The position numbers and the translations under genes are program-made. The notes under the pieces were generated by a model. The model saw only the letters and a program-made list of their open reading frames with translations, was not told where the DNA came from and did no database searches. This document shows, piece by piece, positions 22,575-28,363 of a DNA stretch of 28,363 nucleotides. Source of the stretch: a virus; IMG/VR virus record IMGVR_UViG_3300046002_002810, positions 1 through 28,363 of that record. One strand, 5' to 3'. Each line of letters opens with the position of its first letter. Position 1 is the first letter of the stretch.

Positions 22575-23051
22575 CTATACTTTTTGCGATTTCAGAGCTT
22601 TATAAAAATAATGCTTTCCTATTTTAACAGTTCTCTTGGGTCTTTTTGAATATCTGTATTTAAACGAATCAAACGAATCAAAATTACCTATAGGATTTTT
22701 TACATTACCATATAAAATGTTTTCAGCCAACTTTATGTACTCAGCACGATCTTCTTTTGGAATACGTTTTTGGGTATATTGCTGTTTCACTACTTTACAA
22801 GCTGGTTTGTGGAATATATGCTTAGACCTAGTGACAATCGTTGCTCCTACAGCAAGTTGTCCAGTCAATGGCTCACCTCTCGCCTCTGAGTATATGGTCT
22901 CGGCGACACATTGTATATCTCTTTTTGAAATATGACTATCCACAATGGTAGTCTTTGTTTTTGATATAACATTCTTTTTATAAGTAATAGTCTGAGCATA
23001 CGAAGATGCAGACATAATACTTAGACATAAGAGCAGTATTGTTGCTCGCAT
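22575..23051 (-). CDS. Secreted SleB-type cell wall hydrolase (endolysin candidate)
   Basis: 158 residues, start ATG at 23051 with GGAGAACCAC upstream. Residues 1-20 (MRATILLLCLSIMSASSYAQ) form a clear Sec signal peptide with an AYAQ-type cleavage end. The mature part carries the Hydrolase_2/SleB motif: RDIQCVAETIYSEARGEPLT (~44-63), then GQLAVGATIVTRSKH, and ends with KIGKHYFYKALKSQ, the usual 'GxHxFYK' close. The Glu residues in the AETIYSEARGE stretch include the presumed catalytic acid. SleB-type enzymes cut peptidoglycan glycan chains. With a signal peptide it could be exported by the host without a holin. No other complete lysis enzyme is in the window. Its leader has a strong hairpin (23075-23099). 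Confidence 0.85.
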   Translation of the reverse strand: MRATILLLCLSIMSASSYAQTITYKKNVISKTKTTIVDSHISKRDIQCVAETIYSEARGEPLTGQLAVGATIVTRSKHIFHKPACKVVKQQYTQKRIPKEDRAEYIKLAENILYGNVKNPIGNFDSFDSFKYRYSKRPKRTVKIGKHYFYKALKSQKV

Positions 23052-23074
23052 GTGGTTCTCCTATTCTTTAGTGA

Positions 23075-23099
23075 CAATATTAGAAGATGCCTAATATTG
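23075..23099 (-). promoter_or_regulatory. Perfect hairpin in the leader of the SleB-type hydrolase gene
   Basis: CAATATTAG and CTAATATTG form a perfect 9-base-pair stem with a 7-base loop. It lies 24 bases upstream of the hydrolase ATG and is not followed by a T tract on the minus strand, so it is unlikely to be a terminator. It may affect mRNA stability or translation. T4 lysozyme gene e also has a leader hairpin that limits early translation, which makes the parallel worth noting. Confidence 0.6.
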
Positions 23100-23187
23100 C
23101 TTCCCTAGTTCTTCGGTGGACTCATTGCCTATTTGAAAATTTGAACTTTTTGGGATTTGTACTTCAGTTTATCGTATACACAACTCC

Positions 23188-23466
23188 TTATAAAACATAT
23201 TTGTCGTTAGAATAGCGTGGATGAGCAGTTTCCTCAATCAAGGATCGAGCTAAGTCAATTGCGTACAACTTAGCACTACTCAGTAAATTAAATCTGTATC
23301 TTCCATAATCAACAACGGGTTTATAAAATTCTTCAGGTTGTCCAGAACATACACTCCATTCTCCCCATTGATTTCTACGAATATCAACTGCCTCAGTAGT
23401 ACAATCCCACTTATTTAATTTAGTTGAAATTCTGTACCAATCTTTATTCACTTTTCTTGCTTTCAT
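23188..23466 (-). CDS. Small protein of unknown function
   Basis: 92 residues, start ATG at 23466, with AGAG about 9 bases upstream. Tryptophan rich (DWYRISTKLNKWDCTTEAVD, then IRRNQWGEWSVCSG) with a C-terminal helix LLSSAKLYAIDLARSLIEET. No signal peptide or membrane segment. The pattern of short strands followed by one helix suggests a compact alpha/beta fold, but I recognise no family. It is the first gene after the early-type promoter at 23497-23524 and precedes the hydrolase gene by about 136 bases that hold no coding frame, only the hairpin. Co-transcription with the hydrolase is plausible. Confidence 0.65.
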   Translation of the reverse strand: MKARKVNKDWYRISTKLNKWDCTTEAVDIRRNQWGEWSVCSGQPEEFYKPVVDYGRYRFNLLSSAKLYAIDLARSLIEETAHPRYSNDKYVL

Positions 23467-23496
23467 GATATAATCTCTTTATTTAATTTATAAGTT

Positions 23497-23524
23497 ATTA
23501 TACTATATCTACAGAAGAAGTCAA
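23497..23524 (-). promoter_or_regulatory. Sigma-70-type early promoter
   Basis: On the minus strand TTGACT (23524-23519), 16 bases, TATAAT (23502-23497). Five of six and six of six consensus bases. It lies right after the stop of the P-loop gene and 31 bases before the ATG of the 92-residue gene. A late-like TATAAATT (one mismatch) lies at 23485-23492, just downstream, so the site might be used twice. Confidence 0.75.
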
Positions 23525-23527
23525 GTT

Positions 23528-24760
23528 TTATTTTTCCCAAGAACCAGTATCTGGCACATAAGAAGATATCTTTGCTGCTAATTCTTTCTCGGGTATTTGT
23601 ATTGCTTGCCCTTGTTTCTTAACCTTTACATATTGAGCGCCCTTAGCAATAAAAGATCCTCCAGCAACAGATTTCTTTACATCAGAATCAACACCAGAAG
23701 AATTAAATGCAATCCACATATCACCATTCATATACTTTGATAGATTAGCATCTACTGAATAAATCAAACTGTGTAGAGTCATTGCAGCACCCTTATGAGT
23801 AGCGATAAGGATTTCATCACTTACCATTCTACCTTCAGGTTTACTAGCACCTCTAGCAATATTTTGTTGTCTTGCTTTCTCAACTGGAGTTACAATCCAA
23901 ACAATGTGTATGTTATCTTTCTCATAACCCAATGGCATTACATTCCGACTAATTCTATCTAACTTGTCAAGGTCTTTTAATGTAACATCAAATATCAGAT
24001 TAGGTTTTCTATCAGGAGCAGATGTAGCAATAGACTTAAACAGACTTGCTTCTACCTTATCTGTGATACCCATTTGATTGGAAATTATATCGTGTAGGAT
24101 AGAAGTATTCTTCGAATCAGATAATGGAAGTGCCTCATAACTGATATCAACACCAGTTTTGGCTTTTATCAATCCGACTAACTGAACAGATTTACCAACC
24201 CATTTCTTAACATCATCAACATTGATAACTTTTCCTTCAATACCAAGAAGTTTAGATTGAATGAATCCTTTACCAGAACCTGCGCCACCAGCTTGGATAA
24301 CAACTTGCCCAAACTTTGGATATGCTTTACCGCCAAAGGTAATGAGTGCTTCTTCTAATTCTTCTTGTTTGTTAATGTAGGTCTTAAATGATTCAACAGC
24401 CAATACAGGCGAAGATGATTTGAATCCCTTTTTTCTCATAATGGTTTTTGCAACCATTTCTAATTTATTATCCTTCCTGTTGAATGATAAATTAATTGGA
24501 ATATTAATATCTGTGCTTAATGATTTAATTAACTCCTCAACCTCTTTAGATGTCTTAGATAACTTAACACCAAACTTATCGTATAAGCTGTGATAGATAT
24601 TAATTAATTCGCTGATGGTAATCTGGTCTACATTTCTAGGATCATTAATTCTATCAAAGAAATGTTTGCTGAACTCTACATCAATTCCAACTTTATTAAA
24701 CAATTTGTCGAGTGATTTCTCTATGACATTTAACTGTATTTTAGATATTACGTCAGCCAC
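23528..24760 (-). CDS. P-loop NTPase/kinase-like protein with conserved N-terminal domain
   Basis: 410 residues, start ATG at 24760 with AAGGAACGG upstream. The N-terminal ~70 residues contain FSKHFFDRINDPRNVDQITI then SELINIYHSLYDKFGVKL, a phrase I have seen in uncharacterised T4-like phage proteins. The second half is a P-loop domain: VVIQAGGAGSGKGFIQSKLL with Walker A GGAGSGKG (~158-165), VINVDDVKKW shortly after, LIFDVTLKD as a likely Walker B-type strand, and HIVWIVTPVEKARQQNIARG, typical of kinase/zeta-toxin-like folds. The C-terminal ~80 residues are Lys/Ser rich. Phosphorylation of a small molecule or protein is possible; the substrate is not indicated. Confidence 0.72.
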   Translation of the reverse strand: MADVISKIQLNVIEKSLDKLFNKVGIDVEFSKHFFDRINDPRNVDQITISELINIYHSLYDKFGVKLSKTSKEVEELIKSLSTDINIPINLSFNRKDNKLEMVAKTIMRKKGFKSSSPVLAVESFKTYINKQEELEEALITFGGKAYPKFGQVVIQAGGAGSGKGFIQSKLLGIEGKVINVDDVKKWVGKSVQLVGLIKAKTGVDISYEALPLSDSKNTSILHDIISNQMGITDKVEASLFKSIATSAPDRKPNLIFDVTLKDLDKLDRISRNVMPLGYEKDNIHIVWIVTPVEKARQQNIARGASKPEGRMVSDEILIATHKGAAMTLHSLIYSVDANLSKYMNGDMWIAFNSSGVDSDVKKSVAGGSFIAKGAQYVKVKKQGQAIQIPEKELAAKISSYVPDTGSWEK

Positions 24761-24779
24761 ATCCGTTCCTTTTTGAAAA

Positions 24780-25430
24780 TTATATAGTATTTAGCAAATA
24801 ATATTCTAGCCGTAATTTTTTAAATTCTTTTAACCACATATCTACTGGTTGATGAAACACGACAGGATCATCGTCATCTACGCCCATTATGATAAAAGTG
24901 TCCTTTATCATAATTCCTGTCAATTCAAAGAAGCATTGAGCATAAGCAGCACACTGCATAAAGTATCCAGGTACGTCTGATTCTGACTTTCTTCTTCTAG
25001 ATGTCTTAAAATCAATAACAGATAATACACCGTTGTATTCAGCAATACAATCGACAGTACCTGCAACCTTCATCTTTGTCGAAAATAGAGGCGTTTCTAA
25101 ACAATGGATATTATCTATGTTATCTAAACAAGGTATGAGGGAATTAAACATAGATCGATTGAATATATCAACTTTATAAGGCTCGTCTTTTAGATAATGT
25201 TCGCATAGTTCATGTATTTCTGTACCTCTTCTTGATGCTCGTTTTGATATCCTATCTGATTCATATTTTCCTACTCTTTCTTTCCACGCATTAATAGCAT
25301 CATTGCTTAATATAGAAGTAACAGTGGTTACAGACGGATAATTACCTGAAGGAGTTTGATATAACCTAGATCCTGATGGATCAGTAATACGTTTTATATT
25401 TGAGATATCTGTTTGGATAAAATTTTTCAT
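24780..25430 (-). CDS. PD-(D/E)XK exonuclease, MGME1/RecB-like
   Basis: 216 residues, start ATG at 25430, three bases after the lipoprotein stop. It shows the motifs of the MGME1-like phage exonuclease group: YPSVTTVTSILSNDAINAWK (~31-50), RRGTEIHELCEHYL with His73, VAGTVDCIAEYNGVLSVIDF then KTSRRRK, giving Asp127, Asp140 and Lys142 as metal/catalytic residues, and GYFMQCAAYAQCFFELTG with the conserved Gln159. These enzymes degrade single-stranded ends. In a T4-like phage it may process ends in recombination-dependent replication or break down host DNA. The Shine-Dalgarno is weak, so coupling to the upstream gene is likely. Confidence 0.85.
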   Translation of the reverse strand: MKNFIQTDISNIKRITDPSGSRLYQTPSGNYPSVTTVTSILSNDAINAWKERVGKYESDRISKRASRRGTEIHELCEHYLKDEPYKVDIFNRSMFNSLIPCLDNIDNIHCLETPLFSTKMKVAGTVDCIAEYNGVLSVIDFKTSRRRKSESDVPGYFMQCAAYAQCFFELTGIMIKDTFIIMGVDDDDPVVFHQPVDMWLKEFKKLRLEYYLLNTI

Positions 25431-25433
25431 GAA

Positions 25434-25727
25434 TTAATTAGGAACTATTACAGTTCTATAACTACCAATATAACCATCATATATCGTTTCATAGTGGTAT
25501 CCTCGAGGAATGCCAGGGTAAGTAGGAGGATATATTATAGTTGGTGGCATATACACAGGCTGAGGTTGTCTGTACATATTACCTATAACAGTTCCTATAG
25601 CAACTCCTCCAATCAGAGGAACGACCCATTCATTATTTTGATAGTAGTAATTACCGCCATAGTAACCATTAGCATTGGCGCAACCAGTTAATACAGCAAA
25701 TAGTATAACAGTTATTATTTTTTTCAT
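25434..25727 (-). CDS. Small outer-membrane-type lipoprotein
   Basis: 97 residues, start ATG at 25727, overlapping the stop of the upstream 34-residue gene in ATGA. Residues 1-16 are a lipoprotein signal (KKIITVILFAVLTGC) with lipobox LTGC, so Cys16 would be the first mature residue. The mature part is Tyr/Gly/Asn rich, then has a short hydrophobic glycine segment (VVPLIGGVAIGTVIGNMY), followed by a proline/tyrosine-rich stretch (PVYMPPTIIYPPTYPGIP) and GYHYETIYDG. A role in the envelope (lysis, superinfection exclusion, surface change) is inferred. It does not look like a standard o-spanin, but a two-gene membrane/lipoprotein pair is the form spanins take. Confidence 0.78.
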   Translation of the reverse strand: MKKIITVILFAVLTGCANANGYYGGNYYYQNNEWVVPLIGGVAIGTVIGNMYRQPQPVYMPPTIIYPPTYPGIPRGYHYETIYDGYIGSYRTVIVPN

Positions 25728-25828
25728 TTTGATTTTTCTGAAATATAATCATAAACAATCATTGACCCATATACGACTGGTCCAACTGTACCTGCGATAA
25801 CAACAAAATATTGTATAAATTCTAGCAT
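25724..25828 (-). CDS. 34-residue membrane protein coupled to the lipoprotein gene
   Basis: The ATG at 25828 follows GAGG at good spacing. The product is MLEFIQYFVVIAGTVGPVVY then GSMIVYDYISEKSK, a single membrane helix (~4-26) with a charged C-terminal end. The TGA stop overlaps the lipoprotein ATG (ATGA), a sign of translational coupling. A perfect sigma-70 promoter (25861-25889) stands just upstream, so this gene heads the transcript. It could be a small holin-like or envelope-targeting protein; nothing more can be said. Confidence 0.75.
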   Translation of the reverse strand: MLEFIQYFVVIAGTVGPVVYGSMIVYDYISEKSK

Positions 25829-25860
25829 AATATATTTCCTCTTCAATTAATTTAAGACTT

Positions 25861-25889
25861 ATTATAATATTAATGAAGAGGAATGTCAA
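25861..25889 (-). promoter_or_regulatory. Perfect consensus sigma-70 promoter
   Basis: On the minus strand TTGACA (25889-25884), 17-base spacer, TATAAT (25866-25861): all twelve consensus bases and the ideal spacing. It points to the 34-residue membrane gene 33 bases on. It is expected to be a strong early promoter read by unmodified host RNA polymerase. Confidence 0.88.
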
Positions 25890-25922
25890 CAGTTATTTTA
25901 GAATCCTCGAAATATTGTTTTA

Positions 25923-25930
25923 TATAAATA
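25923..25930 (+). promoter_or_regulatory. Late promoter box TATAAATA, rightward, facing phoH
   Basis: The plus strand reads TATAAATA, the exact T4 late octamer, in a non-coding gap of about 170 bases. Transcription would run toward the 3' end of phoH and be antisense to it. The only following ORF is a 13-residue one at 25966-26007. Confidence 0.5.
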
Positions 25931-25965
25931 GGTATAGGTCACGATGTTCAAGCAAAGGAAGTAAT

Positions 25966-26007
25966 ATGACAAGATGGCATTTTGAAAACTGTAAATTAAA
26001 ACCCTAA
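25966..26007 (+). CDS. Possible 13-residue peptide ORF antisense to the phoH end
   Basis: ATG at 25966 preceded by AAGGAAGTAAT, a good ribosome binding site, encoding MTRWHFENCKLKP, then TAA. It overlaps the last bases of phoH on the other strand (phoH ends at 25996). A six-residue ORF (25944, MFKQRK) ends just before it. With a late promoter box 35 bases upstream, it may be a tiny real gene, the leader of a small RNA, or a remnant of a lost gene. Low confidence. Confidence 0.3.
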   Translation: MTRWHFENCKLKP

Positions 26008-26769
26008 GTTCTCGCATGCAATTATCCACGATTTAACCAAACTCGATCTAACGATATCTTCTGGTGTAAAATGTATCCTACAGAATTCAGGCATACTATT
26101 TGCTACTGTTAAGAAATCTGGCATTCCAGATACCTCAGAAGATTTTTTTGTTAAATCGTTTTGTTTAGTATCACCCACAAATATAATTTTAGATTGATGG
26201 CCAATTCTTGTTATAACTGTGGAAAGTTCGCCCCACGTCATATTTTGACATTCATCCACAATTACGATTGAATTATCTATTGATAATCCCCTTAAAGCTG
26301 TTGTTGTTGTAAATTCAATATAGCCCTGTTCTTTCAATCTTTGATATGCATCTTTTTTACCAAACAAAGTATCTGCTATTTGCTCATATGGCAATTCATA
26401 TATGGAAGTCTTTTCATCTAAACTACCTTTAAGGAATCCTACATCTCTAGTTTGAACAGCAGAACGAACAATTAATACTCGATTAAAAGAGTTGCTTTTG
26501 TCCATAACTTCTTCAAGCGCCTTGTATAAAGCAATAAATGACTTTCCAGTTCCTGCAGAACCGCTTAACATCATAAAATATTCACCTACTTTATATGAAT
26601 CAAAGAACAAACCTTGATTCTCTGTAAGTGGCTTAAAGGTTCTTAAATCTTCTATCCGCATCTTTAGTCGATTTGACTGTGCTCCTTGAATAACTTTATC
26701 GTTTGCTGGAGCATTATATTTTGCAGTATCTTCAAAATGTGTATCGACTATCTTGGGTCGGCGAGCCAT
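25996..26769 (-). CDS. phoH: PhoH-like P-loop ATPase
   Basis: 257 residues, start ATG at 26769 with AAGGAACTTT upstream. Walker A GSAGTGKS at ~70-77 and Walker B IVIVDECQN at ~168-176, with LSGSAGTGKSFIALYKALEE and the later TRIGHQSKIIFVGDTKQNDL, the PhoH family helicase-type core. Typical motifs RSAVQTRDVGFLKGSLDEK and LRGLSIDNSIVIVDE are present. PhoH is common in marine T4-like phages; its job is uncertain (RNA-linked ATPase/helicase, phosphate-stress link in hosts). It follows the FmdB-like gene by 10 bases in the leftward set. Confidence 0.93.
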   Translation of the reverse strand: MARRPKIVDTHFEDTAKYNAPANDKVIQGAQSNRLKMRIEDLRTFKPLTENQGLFFDSYKVGEYFMMLSGSAGTGKSFIALYKALEEVMDKSNSFNRVLIVRSAVQTRDVGFLKGSLDEKTSIYELPYEQIADTLFGKKDAYQRLKEQGYIEFTTTTALRGLSIDNSIVIVDECQNMTWGELSTVITRIGHQSKIIFVGDTKQNDLTKKSSEVSGMPDFLTVANSMPEFCRIHFTPEDIVRSSLVKSWIIACENLGF

Positions 26770-26779
26770 AAAGTTCCTT

Positions 26780-27031
26780 TTAAAGTTGAGAAGAAAGTGT
26801 ATTTAACTCAGAGCCTGGGGTCTTTTCATGTATACGATTTAGCACCTCAGTAAAACCAGAATCAAATTTTCTAGTAGCAGTTAGTTTAGTTGGATCTCCT
26901 AATGATGGTGCATTTAAAAATATAGATTCAATATGAGGGTTTTCTTCTAAATATTGAATCTTGGTGTTATAACTAATAGTTCTTTCAGTTATCTCTCCTG
27001 TTTCTTTATTACGAAAATCGTAAACTGGCAT
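26780..27031 (-). CDS. Small conserved protein with FmdB-like N-terminus but no zinc cysteines
   Basis: 83 residues, start ATG at 27031 with AAGGAACTAT upstream. MPVYDFRNKETGEITERTIS resembles the beginning of FmdB-type zinc ribbon proteins, but no cysteine is present. The middle (IQYLEENPHIESIFLNAPSL) and the end (KFDSGFTEVLNRIHEKTPGS) are conserved in cyanophage-type T4 relatives as I recall them, usually next to phoH or mazG. It may be a small regulatory or adaptor protein. It lies between the MazG-like gene and phoH. Confidence 0.7.
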   Translation of the reverse strand: MPVYDFRNKETGEITERTISYNTKIQYLEENPHIESIFLNAPSLGDPTKLTATRKFDSGFTEVLNRIHEKTPGSELNTLSSQL

Positions 27032-27062
27032 AATAGTTCCTTGTTATTAATATAAGTATGTA

Positions 27063-27452
27063 TTATCCGTTTAAGAACTCCTCTAATTCTGGAGGGCTAT
27101 ATGATGCTGGCTTCATTACTTTACCATCATCACGTTTTAATAATTTACCTGATGATGGATCCACCTTTGACATATTAGACCTAGCAACCTCATTAAAGGC
27201 GCCATTTAAATCCCAGCCTTTGCTGTGAGCGTATCCAACTAACACCCAAATAGTGTCGGCAATGCCATCAAGGGTTTCTAAATCATTATTAGTAGCAATG
27301 CCATCCCAAAATTCTTGGCTCTCTTCTCTTACTAATTCAGCATATAATTTACATTGTTCTTTATTACAACCGTCAACACTATGGTCTCCAGCAATCATAA
27401 ATTCTTTTACTTGGTCAAACGGGTGTTCATTAATTAATAATTTATATGTCAT
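27063..27452 (-). CDS. mazG: MazG-like nucleoside triphosphate pyrophosphohydrolase
   Basis: 129 residues, start ATG at 27452 with GAGGAAACAAA upstream. All-alpha NTP pyrophosphohydrolase fold: FDQVKEFMIAGDHSVDG at the start, LYAELVREESQEFWDGIATN giving the metal-binding EExxE (~43-47), then LETLDGIADTIWVLVGYAHS supplying the second acidic pair (E..D). The C-terminal ANSNMSKVDPSSGKLL-type segment (here ARSNMSKVDPSSGKLLKRDD) is typical of the phage PRA-PH/MazG-like branch. Such enzymes hydrolyse (d)NTPs to monophosphates, and in cyanophages have been linked to nucleotide pool control. It is a single-domain form, half the size of cellular MazG. Confidence 0.88.
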   Translation of the reverse strand: MTYKLLINEHPFDQVKEFMIAGDHSVDGCNKEQCKLYAELVREESQEFWDGIATNNDLETLDGIADTIWVLVGYAHSKGWDLNGAFNEVARSNMSKVDPSSGKLLKRDDGKVMKPASYSPPELEEFLNG

Positions 27453-27468
27453 TTTGTTTCCTCATTAT

Positions 27469-28257
27469 TTAAATATCAACATATTTAATTTCAAAATTGT
27501 CAGCAATTGCTTCATAACCAGCATATCCTCTTGGATTACAAATAACTCTAGTTTCACCAATCATATAGTCGTGAGCAGAATGTGTATGTCCGTGAATCCA
27601 GAGTTTAATCTGAGGTCTATTGGTAATGAACTCCTCAAGATTAGAATGAAATCCACCATTCATTAATTTGTCTTTCTCAAATTCCTTTGAAACACTTCTA
27701 AAACTAGGAGAATGATGACCAACTACAACATAATCTCCTTCACCTACTATATCATCAATAAACTTAACCATTCTCTGATGTTCAACTATAGCATCATTTG
27801 GACTAAATCGTACCATTCCATTCTTAATAATTCTAAAGTCATTCATCCGTATAAGCATAAATCCTTTAGTAGCAGGGTCTTCGTTATTCATATCAGACCA
27901 AAGAGTTCCACAGATAAAGGTAGTTCCATCGATAGTAATTGCTTCTCTATCAAGTATATGTAGATTAGGAAGATAACCTAGATTTGTCTTTAATCTACCT
28001 ATTGTGTCGTAGAACTGATGGTGATAATGTTCGTGGTTACCCATAATATAGATAACTTTTTCGAACTTATCGCAGCAATCCTTGAAGAAGTTATGAATTC
28101 GCTGACTTCTAAAGTATCCAATATCGTTTAATGGATCTAAATCGGTAACAGTACAGATATCACCAGCCAATACTAATACCTTAGCATCTTCTGTATTGTT
28201 AATTTCAAGGGTTCTGATTTCTAAATGAAGATCCGAACCGTAAGCAATTAAAGTCAT
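27469..28257 (-). CDS. Calcineurin-like metallophosphoesterase
   Basis: 262 residues starting MTLIAYGSDLHLEIRTLEIN. I chose the ATG at 28257 over one at 28314, because the longer form adds 19 residues that read the upstream gene in another frame, and 28257 gives the usual short strand before SDLHLE. Metal-site motifs in order: SDLH (~8-11), LAGDI (~31-35), GNHEHY (~73-78), GHHSPS, and HGHTHSAHDY, followed by NPRGYAGYE. The upstream membrane gene's TGA overlaps this ATG (ATGA). The protein is soluble and probably cleaves a phosphoester of nucleotide or nucleic acid type; the substrate is unknown. Phages of this group often carry such a phosphoesterase near mazG and phoH. Confidence 0.88.
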   Translation of the reverse strand: MTLIAYGSDLHLEIRTLEINNTEDAKVLVLAGDICTVTDLDPLNDIGYFRSQRIHNFFKDCCDKFEKVIYIMGNHEHYHHQFYDTIGRLKTNLGYLPNLHILDREAITIDGTTFICGTLWSDMNNEDPATKGFMLIRMNDFRIIKNGMVRFSPNDAIVEHQRMVKFIDDIVGEGDYVVVGHHSPSFRSVSKEFEKDKLMNGGFHSNLEEFITNRPQIKLWIHGHTHSAHDYMIGETRVICNPRGYAGYEAIADNFEIKYVDI

Positions 28258-28363
28258 AATACTCCTAATCCAAACAATACAGATATCAATAGGAATACAG
28301 TAGTCATAGACCATATAAAAGTTGATAACACGAATGCACCTTTCAATACTTTTTCAATTTCCA
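28254..28363 (-). CDS. C-terminal end of a small membrane protein (partial)
   Basis: The frame runs in from the right edge and ends in TGA at 28254-28256, overlapping the phosphoesterase ATG. The 35 visible residues read EIEKVLKGAFVLSTFIWSMT followed by TVFLLISVLFGLGVL, an amphipathic start and one or two membrane helices. The start is outside the window. The ATGA overlap supports that the frame is coding. Function unknown. Confidence 0.65.
   Translation of the reverse strand, partial: EIEKVLKGAFVLSTFIWSMTTVFLLISVLFGLGVL

Noticed and set aside
23052-23187. Possible small gene between the 92-residue gene and the hydrolase
   Set aside because: Candidate starts on the minus strand (ATG AGT CCA..., GTG TAT...) stop within a few codons. 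The gap holds a hairpin but no supportable reading frame.

Overview
The window is a piece of an AT-rich genome of a T4-like contractile-tailed phage (myovirus). Nearly every recognisable gene is a T4 core homologue: gp25, gp6, gp53, gp48, gp54, gp4, gp16, gp26, gp32, gp59 and gp33. The accessory genes (PhoH, MazG-like pyrophosphohydrolase, MGME1-like exonuclease, DUF4815-type virion protein) are typical of the marine/freshwater cyanophage and pelagiphage branch rather than of enteric T4. The host cannot be fixed from this stretch. No tRNA, integrase, transposon, CRISPR array or photosynthesis gene was seen.

Layout. (1) 1-14356, minus strand: baseplate and tail module. In transcription order it holds gp48 tube cap, gp53, a gp27-like hub protein, a separate gp5 OB-fold gene, a large needle protein (GH19-like glycosidase, beta-helix, M15-like domain), a PAAR tip, two small genes, gp25, gp6, a wedge-like protein, two virion proteins and a DUF4815-type protein cut by the left edge. 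Many junctions are TAATG overlaps. T4-type late promoter boxes (NATAAATA) precede sub-operons, several overlapping the stop codon of the gene before. (2) 14407-20194, plus strand: gp4 head completion, a conserved unknown, gp54 tube initiator, gp16 small terminase, gp26 hub protein, a short overlapping ORF that looks like a -1 frameshift extension of gp26, and a long tape-measure-like protein with in-frame repeats. (3) 20235-28363, minus strand: gp32, gp59 and gp33 (ssDNA binding, helicase loading, late transcription); a secreted SleB-type wall hydrolase; small unknowns; a P-loop protein; an exonuclease; a lipoprotein with a tiny membrane partner; PhoH; an FmdB-like small protein; a MazG-like enzyme; a metallophosphoesterase; and the end of a membrane protein.

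How it fits together. Host-type sigma-70 promoters, including a perfect TTGACA-N17-TATAAT, precede non-structural genes on the right. Late boxes precede structural genes on the left and centre. gp33, encoded here, is the family's late-promoter coactivator, so the early-to-late switch can be read from the window.

Two RNA-level signals stand out. One is a candidate H-type pseudoknot just upstream of gp32, in the place where T4 gene 32 carries its autoregulatory pseudoknot. The other is a T8 slippery run at the end of gp26, followed after 6 nt by a possible stem and by a -1 frame open reading frame with no evident ribosome binding site of its own.
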